In this document: piece by piece, positions 1 through 6,189 of the stretch | How positions within the stretch are numbered: position 1 is the stretch's first letter | How the letters are laid out: the number at the start of each line of letters is the position of its first letter | Assembly: GCA_910588105.1 (NCBI GenBank) | Contig: CAJUQD010000068.1 | Span: forward strand, 1-12,602 | Direction of reading: 5' to 3' | DNA length: 12,602 bases | Source: an uncultured Oscillospiraceae bacterium | GTDB lineage: Bacteria; Bacillota; Clostridia; Oscillospirales; Oscillospiraceae | The notes under the pieces: generated by a model | The model's input: the letters and a program-made list of their open reading frames with translations, nothing else | The model's database searches: none | Told to the model about the DNA's origin: nothing | Translations under genes and position numbers: made by a program

Positions 1-1
1 T

Positions 2-1309
2 TTGTCGGATTTGTGGAACTATAAACGTATCATTCTTTATGGAAAATATTCTAACGAATGGTATGTTCGGGACTCCAGCCGCAAGGTTCGGGCCGTTTTG
101 CGGGCTAAAGCGGAGCGCGGGGAACGAATCGGAACCAGAGCGCCCTATGGCTACCGAAAGGATGAAAACGACAAAAAACAGTTGGTAGTGGATGAAGAAG
201 CCGCCGCAGTCGTTCGTCGCATCTTTGCCATGTGCGCCGCTGGCAGCGGGCCGAGCCAGATCGCCCGCAAGCTGAGAGAGGAGCAAATCCTCTGCCCTAC
301 CACCTATGCCTATCAGAAGTTCGAGATCAGTCACACCTCCCTGAACACGGAAAAGCCCTATCACTGGAGCGACAGCACGATTGCGAATATGCTGGAGAAT
401 GAGCTGTATCTGGGCAATACCATCAACATGAGGTTCAGCACGAAGTCCTACAAGGATAAGCGCCATGTGGAACATCCCAAAGAGGAGTGCCTGGTGTTCG
501 AGGGGACCCACCCTGCCCTGGTCACCCAGGAGGTTTGGGACATCGTCCAGCGGGTGCGCCAGAACCGGCGCCGCCCTACCAAGATGAATGAGCAGAACAA
601 ATATTCCGGGCTGGTGGTGTGTGCGGACTGCGGGTCCACCATGGTGCTGCACCGGGCGCATACAATGAAGCCCACCTGGAATAACTTCACCTGCCGCACC
701 TACAAGAAAGATGGTTCGGAGGTCTGCACCGCCCACTACATCCGGGAGTGTGTGCTGGACGAGGTGATCCTGGAGGATCTGCGGCGGGTGACGGCGATGG
801 CCAGAGAGCAAACCAGGGAGTTCGCCGAGTACATCGGCGGCAGGCAGTCCGCTGAGATCCAGAGGGAAATCCGCAGGCTGGAGCGGGAACTGACCGCCAT
901 GCGAAAGCGCGGTACGGAGCTGGATGCCATTTTCAAAAGGCTTTACGAGGATCGGGTTCTTGGACATATTTCGGTGGAGCAGTTTCAGACGCTGTCCGGC
1001 GGCTACACGGAGGAGCAGGAGAAACTGGCGGTGGAAATCCCAGCGAAAGAAGCAGCCATCCAGAAGCTGCGGGATACGGTTTCCGGCACCGACGGCTTCA
1101 TCGCCAAGGCCAAGCGTTACACCGACATCACGGAGCTGACCCCGGAGCTGCTGCGTCTGTTCATTCAGAAGATCGTGGTGCATGAGAAAAGTACCAAGTG
1201 GTCCAAGAAGGCCATGCAGACCATCGAGATCTACTACAGCGATATCGGCTTTATTGGCGGGGATATTCCGCAGGACAAGGAAAGCCCCCGGCAGGAAATC
1301 TCAGCGTGA
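2..1309 (+). CDS. Large serine recombinase (TndX/TnpX-like), 5'-truncated by window edge, probably frameshifted
   Basis: Site-specific DNA recombinase that would excise or integrate a mobile element. Visible, in order (435 residues in this frame): the family-typical NEWYVRD segment and recombinase domain (about 18-150), a zinc-ribbon-like domain with C207-x2-C210 and C231-x10-C242, a charged coiled coil (about 280-360), and the C-terminal block typical of clostridial transposon recombinases (about 366-420, ending IEIYYSDIGFIG). The N-terminal resolvase domain with the catalytic serine is not in the window, so the TTG at position 2 is not a true start. The residues before NEWY do not fit the family in this frame, but frame 3 reads FFMENIL up to position 53, which would join NEWY if one base were restored; the gene may therefore be broken. 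DNA before about position 65 is AT-rich and the rest GC-rich. The gene converges on cspA. Family call is firm; activity is doubtful. Confidence 0.85.
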   Translation: MSDLWNYKRIILYGKYSNEWYVRDSSRKVRAVLRAKAERGERIGTRAPYGYRKDENDKKQLVVDEEAAAVVRRIFAMCAAGSGPSQIARKLREEQILCPTTYAYQKFEISHTSLNTEKPYHWSDSTIANMLENELYLGNTINMRFSTKSYKDKRHVEHPKEECLVFEGTHPALVTQEVWDIVQRVRQNRRRPTKMNEQNKYSGLVVCADCGSTMVLHRAHTMKPTWNNFTCRTYKKDGSEVCTAHYIRECVLDEVILEDLRRVTAMAREQTREFAEYIGGRQSAEIQREIRRLERELTAMRKRGTELDAIFKRLYEDRVLGHISVEQFQTLSGGYTEEQEKLAVEIPAKEAAIQKLRDTVSGTDGFIAKAKRYTDITELTPELLRLFIQKIVVHEKSTKWSKKAMQTIEIYYSDIGFIGGDIPQDKESPRQEISA

Positions 1310-1328
1310 TTCCTGCCGGGGTGCTTCC
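1279..1328. repeat. Long inverted repeat spanning the recombinase stop codon
   Basis: The arms 1286-1297 (CCCCGGCAGGAA) and 1310-1321 (TTCCTGCCGGGG) are perfect 12-base complements around a 12-base loop that contains the end of the recombinase gene. Allowing one bulged base on each side (an A near 1281-1283 and T1322), pairing continues to 1279 and 1328, giving about 18 pairs. No U-rich tract follows directly on either strand (TGCTTCC on +, GCTTTCC on -), so it may be a weak bidirectional terminator between convergent genes or a recombinase or element-end site. Seen in sequence; function inferred. Confidence 0.6.
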
Positions 1329-1340
1329 CCGAATCGTAGA

Positions 1341-1358
1341 TACCCCTGTCAGGGGGAC
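1341..1358. repeat. Short GC palindrome, possible element-end site
   Basis: CCCCTGTCAGGGG at 1343-1356 region is an almost perfect palindrome with a single central base, lying downstream of the recombinase stop. Palindromic or near-palindromic cores are common at serine-recombinase crossover sites, but no attachment core can be proven here because the other element end is outside the window. Confidence 0.3.
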
Positions 1359-1390
1359 ACCAAAGCGTCCGCCGGTTTTTGTGTTTCAAT

Positions 1391-1406
1391 GGGGTGGGTG
1401 GGTGGG
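1391..1406 (+). other. G-quadruplex motif with one-base loops
   Basis: The + strand reads GGGGTGGGTGGGTGGG: four runs of at least three G separated by single T residues. Three-tetrad motifs with one-base loops are the most stable class of quadruplex known in vitro. The motif begins one base past the cspA stop codon (1408-1410). It sits on the template strand for cspA transcription and on the RNA-like strand for read-through from the recombinase, so it could slow or stop polymerase between these convergent genes. The motif is seen directly; folding and role are inferred. Confidence 0.7.
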
Positions 1407-1407
1407 A

Positions 1408-1626
1408 TTACTCCTCCACGATGGCGACCACGTTAGTGGCGCGCACGCCCTTGGCGCCCCGGGGATCAGGCTCGGTCTCAAAGGTGACCTTCTGGCCCTC
1501 CAGCAGCTTCTTGTATCCCTCGGCCACGATGGCGGAGAAGTGGACAAAGACGTCCTCGCTGCCGTCGTCGGGAGTGATGAAGCCGTAGCCCTTTTCCGCA
1601 TTGAACCATTTGACAGTACCGCTCAT
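1408..1626 (-). CDS. cspA: Cold-shock protein, CspA family
   Basis: Small single-stranded nucleic-acid-binding protein (72 aa, the usual length) acting in the cytoplasm as an RNA chaperone that melts mRNA secondary structure, typically at low temperature or as a constitutive paralogue. One cold-shock domain fills the protein: it opens MSGTVKWFN, carries RNP1 KGYGFI at residues 12-17 and RNP2 VFVHF at 26-30, with aromatic residues W7, F16, F27, H29 and F30 placed for base stacking. The ATG is set by a strong AAGGAGG at 1636-1642, nine bases upstream. It is transcribed alone from a near-consensus promoter at 1741-1769, with a leader of about 108 nt that contains a terminator-like hairpin. The gene lies between the recombinase (convergent) and the tatD end of the housekeeping run. 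Which csp paralogue it is cannot be told from sequence, so the symbol is the family name. Confidence 0.96.
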   Translation of the reverse strand: MSGTVKWFNAEKGYGFITPDDGSEDVFVHFSAIVAEGYKKLLEGQKVTFETEPDPRGAKGVRATNVVAIVEE

Positions 1627-1635
1627 TTCCTATAT

Positions 1636-1642
1636 CCTCCTT
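1636..1642 (-). promoter_or_regulatory. cspA ribosome binding site
   Basis: AAGGAGG on the - strand, a perfect anti-16S match with nine bases to the ATG at 1626. Its first two bases are also the last two bases of the TAA stop (1641-1643) of a 28-codon open frame running through the leader, which would let ribosomes ending there affect cspA initiation if that frame is translated. Confidence 0.85.
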
Positions 1643-1736
1643 ATTTGTAAAAATTTCGTTTTGAAAGTAGAAGAAAAAAGTCCGCCCTTTCATGTACGAA
1701 AGAGCGGGCACAAATCAGTTCATACATCAAAACCAT
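1641..1736 (-). other. Possible leader open reading frame upstream of cspA
   Basis: An open frame of 28 codons from the ATG at 1727, or 31 codons from an in-frame ATG at 1736, ends with TAA inside the cspA Shine-Dalgarno. The peptide begins MYELICARSFV and ends LSKRNFYK. The 1736 ATG lies where transcription is expected to begin (about 1732-1736), so it could only be translated as a leaderless message, and the 1727 ATG has no ribosome binding site. Translation would run through the leader hairpin (1682-1707). It could easily be chance, hence the low confidence. Confidence 0.2.
1674..1707 (-). terminator. Terminator-like hairpin inside the cspA leader
   Basis: On the - strand the arms CCGCTCTTTC (1698-1707) and GAAAGGGCGG (1682-1691) pair over ten positions with one U-G wobble around a six-base loop, then AC, then six T (1674-1679). 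This has the form of an intrinsic terminator. It lies about 27-60 nt after the expected transcription start and about 50 bases before cspA, so it would act on the cspA message itself (attenuation) and on any read-through from tatD. The + strand has no T run after the stem, so the signal is directional. Confidence 0.65.
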
Positions 1737-1740
1737 TGTC

Positions 1741-1769
1741 AGTATAACACTGCGTAAAACAGCTGTCAA
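1741..1769 (-). promoter_or_regulatory. Sigma-A type promoter of cspA
   Basis: On the - strand a perfect -35 TTGACA (1764-1769) is followed by a 17-base spacer and a -10 TATACT (1741-1746), one base off consensus. The sequence just upstream (about 1770-1800) contains an eight-T run and other A/T stretches resembling an UP element. Transcription should begin near 1732-1736. It is the only strong promoter I can see in the window. Confidence 0.85.
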
Positions 1770-1862
1770 GCACACTTTGAAAAAAAACTGAAAACTGATA
1801 CAATTTGGAACAAATTTTCACCAGCTTCCACAAAAAACCACGTGTTTCTTTGTTCTTCCAAT

Positions 1863-2639
1863 TCATGCCTGGATATGGAAAAGCCTGCGCCCATTTCCCT
1901 GGGTTATTGTGGAACATTCATCCGCCGTAATCCCTTTCAGCTCCGCCAGCCGTTCACAGACATGGCACACATACCCCGAGTGGTTCCGCTCCCCCCGGTG
2001 GGGGATGGGGGCCATGTAGGGGCTGTCCGTCTCTATCATGATATGGTCCAAGGGAACGGCCTGGGCGGCCTCCACCGCCTTACGGGCGTTTTTGTAGGTG
2101 AGCACCCCGGTGAAGGAAATCATCCAGCCCAGGCCCACCAGCTCGCGGGCCATCTCGGCGCTGCCGGAGAAGCAGTGGAACACCCCCCGCACCTCCGGAA
2201 ATTCCCGCACAATGGCCATACTGTCCCCATGGGCCTCCCGGTCGTGGACGATGACGGGCAGGCCCAGCTCACGGGCCAGCGCCATCTGCGCCCGGAACAC
2301 CCGCCTTTGCAGCTCCCGGGGCGGGTTTTCCTCCCAGTAATAATCCAGGCCGATCTCCCCCACGGCCACCACACGGGGCAAAGCGGCCAATAGGCGCAGC
2401 TCATCCAGCTGCGCCTCCTCCCAGTCCCCGCACTCCTCCGGGTGGATCCCCACGGCGGCGTAGACAAAGGGATAGCACCTGGCCAGCTCCACCGCCCGGC
2501 GGGAACTGGCCAGGTCGCAGCCCGGGTTGACCACCAGCTCCACCCCATGGCCGGGCAGGGCGGCAAGCACCTGGTCCCGGTCAGGGTCGAACTGGCGGGC
2601 GTCGTAGTGGGCGTGGGTGTCAAACAGGCCCCTCAGCAC
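1863..2639 (-). CDS. tatD: TatD family metal-dependent deoxyribonuclease
   Basis: TIM-barrel metal-dependent hydrolase of the TatD/YcfH family, thought to be a 3'-5' exonuclease in DNA repair or turnover; cytoplasmic. All metal-site motifs are present in the 258 residues: DTHAH with H9 and H11, GEIGLDY with E95, VHDREAH with H132, HCFSG with H155, and ETDSPY with D205; the C-terminus ends NGRRLF as in the family. The start is GTG at 2637-2639, within the end of metG: GTGCTGA holds both the start and the metG stop (7-base overlap), and no strong ribosome binding site is visible, so translation is probably coupled to metG. A metG-tatD neighbourhood is common in Firmicutes. It is the last gene of the run; I find no convincing terminator of its own before the cspA promoter. 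The exact member (TatD, YcfH, YabD) is not separable here. Confidence 0.93.
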   Translation of the reverse strand: MLRGLFDTHAHYDARQFDPDRDQVLAALPGHGVELVVNPGCDLASSRRAVELARCYPFVYAAVGIHPEECGDWEEAQLDELRLLAALPRVVAVGEIGLDYYWEENPPRELQRRVFRAQMALARELGLPVIVHDREAHGDSMAIVREFPEVRGVFHCFSGSAEMARELVGLGWMISFTGVLTYKNARKAVEAAQAVPLDHIMIETDSPYMAPIPHRGERNHSGYVCHVCERLAELKGITADECSTITQGNGRRLFHIQA

Positions 2640-4609
2640 AGCTTAGCCCCAGCGGGGATGGCATCGTCCACCATCAGCAGGTGGAGGACCTCCTCGCCCT
2701 GCTCGGTGTGGACGGCGGAGATGAGCATCCCCTGACTCTCCCGGCCCATCATCTTCCGGGGGGGCAGGTTGACGATGGCCACCAGCGTCTTGCCCACCAG
2801 CTCCTCCGGCTTATACCACTTGGCGATGCCGGAGAGGATCTGCCGGTCCGTCCCTGTGCCGTCGTCCAGGATGAATTTCAGCAGCTTGTCCGACTTGCGC
2901 ACGTTCTCGCAGCTCTTCACCTTCACCGCCCGAAAATCGGACTTGCAGAAGGTGTCGAAATCCACCTGCTCCCCAATAAAGGGCTCCACCTCCAGGGCAG
3001 GCAGGGCGGCCTTTTGGGCCTCCTCCATGATGGCGTCCAATTCACTCAGCTCCTTTGCCATATCAATGCGGGGGAACAAGTTCTCCCCCTTGGAGACGGG
3101 CACACTGGCGGGAAGCACCCCCCACTGCGCCGCGCTGTCCCAGCCCCGGGCGTCCCCGCCGGCCCCGATCTGGGCAAAAATCCTGTCACAGCTGGCGGGC
3201 ATGAAGGGGGTGAGCAGCACCGCGCAGATGCGGACGGTCTCCAGCAGGTTGTAGAGCACCCGGGCCAGCCGGGGGCCGTTGGCCTCCATATCCTTGGCCA
3301 GCGCCCAGGGGGCGTTCTCGTCGATATACTTGTTGGCCCGCTGGATCACCTTGAACACCTCTTCCAGGGCGTTCTGGAACTGGAACTTCTCCATCTGCTC
3401 CTCATAGCGGCAGCGCAGGCCGCCGGCCAGAGAGATGAGGCTGTCGTCCAGCGCCGGATCGGCCTGACCACCCCCGGGCAGCGTGCCGCCGAAATACTTC
3501 TCCGCCATGGCGGTGGTGCGGCTGACCAGGTTGCCCAGGTCGTTGGCCAGGTCGTTGTTGATGGTCTGGATGAGCAGCTCATTGGTGAAGTTCCCGTCGG
3601 AGCCGAAGGGGAAGGAGCGCAGCAGGAAGAAGCGCAGGGCGTCCACCCCGTACCGCTCGGAGAGCAGGTGGGGGTCCACCACATTGCCCTTGGATTTGGA
3701 CATCTTGTCGCCGTTGAAGTTGAGCCAGCCGTGGCCATACACCTTTTTCGGCAGGGGCAGTTCCATGCTCATCAGGAAAGCGGGCCAGTAGATGGCATGG
3801 AAGCGGACGATCTCCTTGCCCACGAAGTGGGCGTCGGCGGGCCAGAATTTCTCCACATCGTTATATTTCTCGTTTTGATAACCCAGCGCGGTCATATAGT
3901 TGAACAGCGCGTCCAGCCACACATAGACCACGTGGCCGGGGTCGAAGTCCACCGGCACCCCCCAGGTGAAGGAGGTTCGGGACACGCACAGGTCCTGGAG
4001 GCCCCCCTCGCAGTCGATGAAGTTGTTCACCATCTCGTGCACCCGGCTCTTGGGCTCCAGGAAATCGGTATTCAGCAACAGCTCCCGCACCTGGCCGGCA
4101 TACTTGGACGCCCGGAAGAAGTAGGCCTCCTCCTCCGCGTCCATCACCTCCCGGCCGCAGTCGGGGCACTTGCCGTCCCTGAGCTGGCTTTCCGTCCAGA
4201 AGGACTCGCAGGGCTTACAGTATTTGCCCTTGTAAGAGCCCTTGTAGATGTCGCCCTTGTCGTACATCTTTTTGAAAATCCTCTGGATGGCCTCCACGTG
4301 GTAGCCGTCGGTGGTACGGATGAAGCGGTCGTAGGAGATGTTCATCAGCTTCCACAGATCCAGCACCCCGCCGGGGGCGGCCACAATGTCGTCCACGAAC
4401 TGCTGGGGGGTGACCCCGGCCTCACGGGCCTTATCCTCAATCTTCTGCCCGTGCTCGTCGGTGCCGGTTAGGAACATCACCTCATAGCCGCACAGCCGCT
4501 TGTACCGGGCCATGGCGTCGGTGGCCACGGTGCAGTAGGCGTGGCCGATGTGCAGCTTGCCCGACGGGTAGTAGATAGGGGTGGTAATATAGAATTTTTT
4601 GTCAATCAT
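2633..4609 (-). CDS. metG: Methionyl-tRNA synthetase (with C-terminal tRNA-binding domain)
   Basis: Class I synthetase that charges tRNA-Met and initiator tRNA with methionine using ATP; cytoplasmic. The 658-residue protein has HIGH at residues 20-23 (GKLHIGHAY), a zinc knuckle with C131-x2-C134 and C148-x2-C151, KMSKS at 302-306, an anticodon-binding helical region (about 370-510), and a C-terminal EMAP/Trbp111-like tRNA-binding domain (about 555-658, containing FRAVKV, and PPRKMMG near 625), as in the Bacillus-type enzyme. The frame is open to 4642, but the ATG at 4607-4609 is preferred: it follows AGGAGGAG (4617-4624) at seven bases and gives the family N-terminus KFYITTPIYYPSG. Its start overlaps the stop of the upstream membrane protein by 8 bases, and its stop overlaps the tatD start by 7, so it is embedded in the transcript. 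No T-box is present before it. Confidence 0.97.
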   Translation of the reverse strand: MIDKKFYITTPIYYPSGKLHIGHAYCTVATDAMARYKRLCGYEVMFLTGTDEHGQKIEDKAREAGVTPQQFVDDIVAAPGGVLDLWKLMNISYDRFIRTTDGYHVEAIQRIFKKMYDKGDIYKGSYKGKYCKPCESFWTESQLRDGKCPDCGREVMDAEEEAYFFRASKYAGQVRELLLNTDFLEPKSRVHEMVNNFIDCEGGLQDLCVSRTSFTWGVPVDFDPGHVVYVWLDALFNYMTALGYQNEKYNDVEKFWPADAHFVGKEIVRFHAIYWPAFLMSMELPLPKKVYGHGWLNFNGDKMSKSKGNVVDPHLLSERYGVDALRFFLLRSFPFGSDGNFTNELLIQTINNDLANDLGNLVSRTTAMAEKYFGGTLPGGGQADPALDDSLISLAGGLRCRYEEQMEKFQFQNALEEVFKVIQRANKYIDENAPWALAKDMEANGPRLARVLYNLLETVRICAVLLTPFMPASCDRIFAQIGAGGDARGWDSAAQWGVLPASVPVSKGENLFPRIDMAKELSELDAIMEEAQKAALPALEVEPFIGEQVDFDTFCKSDFRAVKVKSCENVRKSDKLLKFILDDGTGTDRQILSGIAKWYKPEELVGKTLVAIVNLPPRKMMGRESQGMLISAVHTEQGEEVLHLLMVDDAIPAGAKLC

Positions 4610-5531
4610 AGGTGGTCTCCTCCTGTGTGCTCTCCCCCCCAAAGGGTCTGGGGCGGGGCTTTGCTTTGGTTTTGGGCGGATTTTCCAGGCTGGGGGACAG
4701 CCGCCACAGCACCCCGGCCGCCGCCAGCATCTGGGACAGCAGCAGCAGTGCGTCCGCCCAGCCGCTCCCCACGGCGGACACCAGCGCGGCGGCGGAGAGG
4801 ATCAGCGTCATCCCCGCCATCCACAGCAGCCTGCGGGGCCGGGCCGCCCCGGCGGAGATGCCCGCGAAGTCCATATAAAACAGCATCCCGCAGACGATGG
4901 AAAGCAGCAGCGGCGCGTAGTCCCACAGCACCGGGTTGGCGGCATGGGCCCGGAAGCTCTCCATCAGCCACACGCAGCCGGCCACGCCGGGCAGGGCGGC
5001 GGAAAAGCCCCCCTTGCCCCGTTTGCCGGGGCGCAGCCCGTCCCGCCCCAGCTGGAGCAGGCCCAGGAAAGACGCCAGCGCCCCCGCCGCCGTGGCCATG
5101 GCCAGCATCCCATTATTGCTGGGCAGCTGGACCTCTATCCCCTGGGCCAGCATCGCCTTGGCCTGCTGGTAGGCCTCCCATTGCCCCCAGCCCATCCAAA
5201 GCAGGCAGGGCGCCGCGGCCAGCGCCAGGAGGGCCGCCAGCACCGCCAGGGCGGGATACACCCAGTCCCCCGTTCCCAGGAACACCAGGTCCCACCGGCA
5301 GCCCTGCCCCTCCGCCCTGGAGTATCCGGACAGGGCCAGGATTGCCAGCCACGCCGCCGCCATCAGCAGCACACACACCAGGATCACACTGGCCTGGGCC
5401 CCCGGCACGGACAGCCCCAGCGGCGGCTCAAAGGCGGAGGCCAGCTGCCAGCGCCGCAGGGCCGCCGCGGCCAGCGCCGCGGCCAGCGCGCACACCAGCC
5501 AGCGCGTCCGCTCTGAAATATTGTCTTTCAT
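4602..5531 (-). CDS. Integral membrane protein of unknown function
   Basis: I do not recognise the family. The 309-residue product (from the ATG at 5531) is rich in Ala, Leu and Gly with about eight hydrophobic segments: near residues 10-28, 45-72, 90-117, 139-162, 175-195, 203-226, 233-255 and 258-280. It ends in a Pro/Lys/Arg-rich, probably cytoplasmic tail (KTKAKPRPRP). No catalytic motif, cysteine pair or transporter signature stands out. The frame extends to a TTG at 5573 inside lepB, but the ATG at 5531 has GGGGAGG (5538-5544) six bases upstream, so it is preferred; that places the start 26 bases after the lepB stop. The stop TGA overlaps the metG start by 8 bases. Location between signal peptidase and metG with tight spacing indicates a real, co-transcribed gene. 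A role alongside FtsH or LepB at the membrane is only a guess. Confidence 0.85.
   Translation of the reverse strand: MKDNISERTRWLVCALAAALAAAALRRWQLASAFEPPLGLSVPGAQASVILVCVLLMAAAWLAILALSGYSRAEGQGCRWDLVFLGTGDWVYPALAVLAALLALAAAPCLLWMGWGQWEAYQQAKAMLAQGIEVQLPSNNGMLAMATAAGALASFLGLLQLGRDGLRPGKRGKGGFSAALPGVAGCVWLMESFRAHAANPVLWDYAPLLLSIVCGMLFYMDFAGISAGAARPRRLLWMAGMTLILSAAALVSAVGSGWADALLLLSQMLAAAGVLWRLSPSLENPPKTKAKPRPRPFGGESTQEETTYD
4617..4624 (-). promoter_or_regulatory. metG ribosome binding site (decides the start)
   Basis: AGGAGGAG on the - strand, seven bases before the ATG at 4609. It lies inside the 3' end of the upstream membrane protein gene and argues against the longer in-frame extension to 4642, whose extra residues are also atypical for MetG. 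Confidence 0.8.
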
Positions 5532-5537
5532 GCCAAA

Positions 5538-5544
5538 CCTCCCC
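5538..5544 (-). promoter_or_regulatory. Ribosome binding site of the membrane protein (decides the start)
   Basis: GGGGAGG on the - strand, six bases before the ATG at 5531. It supports the shorter start over the TTG at 5573, which would overlap lepB by 16 bases and has no comparable site. Confidence 0.7.
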
Positions 5545-5557
5545 GTCCGCGCCTTCG

Positions 5558-6187
5558 CTACAGTTTCTTCCAATGCTCAAAGGGGAACATCACTGCCAAC
5601 CCCCGGCCAATGACGCACCGCGTGTCCACAATGCCGATGTTGGGATACCGGCTGTCCGCGGACTGGTTGCGGTTGTCCCCCATGACGAAGAGGCATCCCT
5701 CGGGCACGGTGACGTGGTTGATCCCCTCGCCGTAGCTGGGGACAAACATCTGCTCTTTGATATAGTCTTCCTCCAGAAGCTCCCCATCCACCCGGACAGA
5801 GTTGGCGCTGTAGTCGATATCCACCCGCTGGCCTTCGGTGGCGATGACTCGCTTGACAATGGAATCCTCCTGGTAATTTTCCTGGGTGAGCACCACAATA
5901 TCCCCCTGCTTTGGAGTATAGCCCAGCCCCCACACCAGGATCAGGTCGCCCCCCCACAAGGTGCTCTCCATGGATGGGCCGCTGACCACGATGATGCGGG
6001 CCACAAAGGTGAACACCATGACAAACACCGCCATCATGCTCACCAGCACCCGCACATTCATATACAGCTCCCGCCCGCCGGAGGTGTCCTTATGCGCCTT
6101 TCCCCCGGACAGCTCCCCGCCCTCCTGGGAGGGGTATCCGGGCCGGGCCTGCGGGTTGTTCTCCTCTTCCGATTTCCAATGCTCCAT
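5558..6187 (-). CDS. lepB: Type I signal peptidase
   Basis: Membrane-anchored serine protease that removes signal peptides from exported proteins on the outer face of the membrane. The 209-residue protein has a 40-residue hydrophilic cytoplasmic N-terminus, one membrane segment (about 46-67), then the peptidase S26 motifs: SGPSMESTL with nucleophile S72, the lysine-base region DSIVKRV with K112, and VMGDNRNQSADSR (168-180). This is the single-segment Gram-positive (SipS-like) form. The ATG at 6185-6187 follows the ftsH stop by two bases, with GGGAGAG (6194-6200) in the end of ftsH as ribosome binding site, so the two are probably coupled. An unusually hydrophilic N-terminus rich in Glu, Gly and Lys is the only oddity in the protein. 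At DNA level the gene is bracketed by an 11-base direct repeat, so both protein ends read EHWK. Confidence 0.95.
   Translation of the reverse strand: MEHWKSEEENNPQARPGYPSQEGGELSGGKAHKDTSGGRELYMNVRVLVSMMAVFVMVFTFVARIIVVSGPSMESTLWGGDLILVWGLGYTPKQGDIVVLTQENYQEDSIVKRVIATEGQRVDIDYSANSVRVDGELLEEDYIKEQMFVPSYGEGINHVTVPEGCLFVMGDNRNQSADSRYPNIGIVDTRCVIGRGLAVMFPFEHWKKL
5568..5578. repeat. Direct repeat copy at the 3' end of lepB
   Basis: TTCCAATGCTC on the + strand, identical to the copy at 6174-6184. The two copies lie at the extreme ends of lepB (last and first codons) in the same orientation, 595 bases apart. Origin unknown; chance is possible. Confidence 0.5.
6174..6184. repeat. Direct repeat copy at the 5' end of lepB
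   Basis: TTCCAATGCTC on the + strand, the partner of 5568-5578. It encodes EHWK directly after the lepB start codon, as the other copy encodes EHWK just before its stop. Confidence 0.5.
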
Positions 6188-6189
6188 GC

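Noticed and set aside
1770..1862. Possible terminator for tatD (AATTTG-TTC-CAAATT and an eight-T run on the - strand)
   Set aside because: The stem is only six A/T pairs and is not next to the T run; the T run fits better as an UP-like region of the cspA promoter.
2681..4471. A 596-codon open frame on the + strand opposite metG
   Set aside because: It lies wholly antisense to a clear MetG, is His/Leu/Val-rich with no family resemblance, and is expected from GC-rich third codon positions.
4610..4642. N-terminal extension of MetG by 11 residues
   Set aside because: The Arg-rich extension is atypical, and the ATG at 4609 has its own AGGAGGAG at seven bases.
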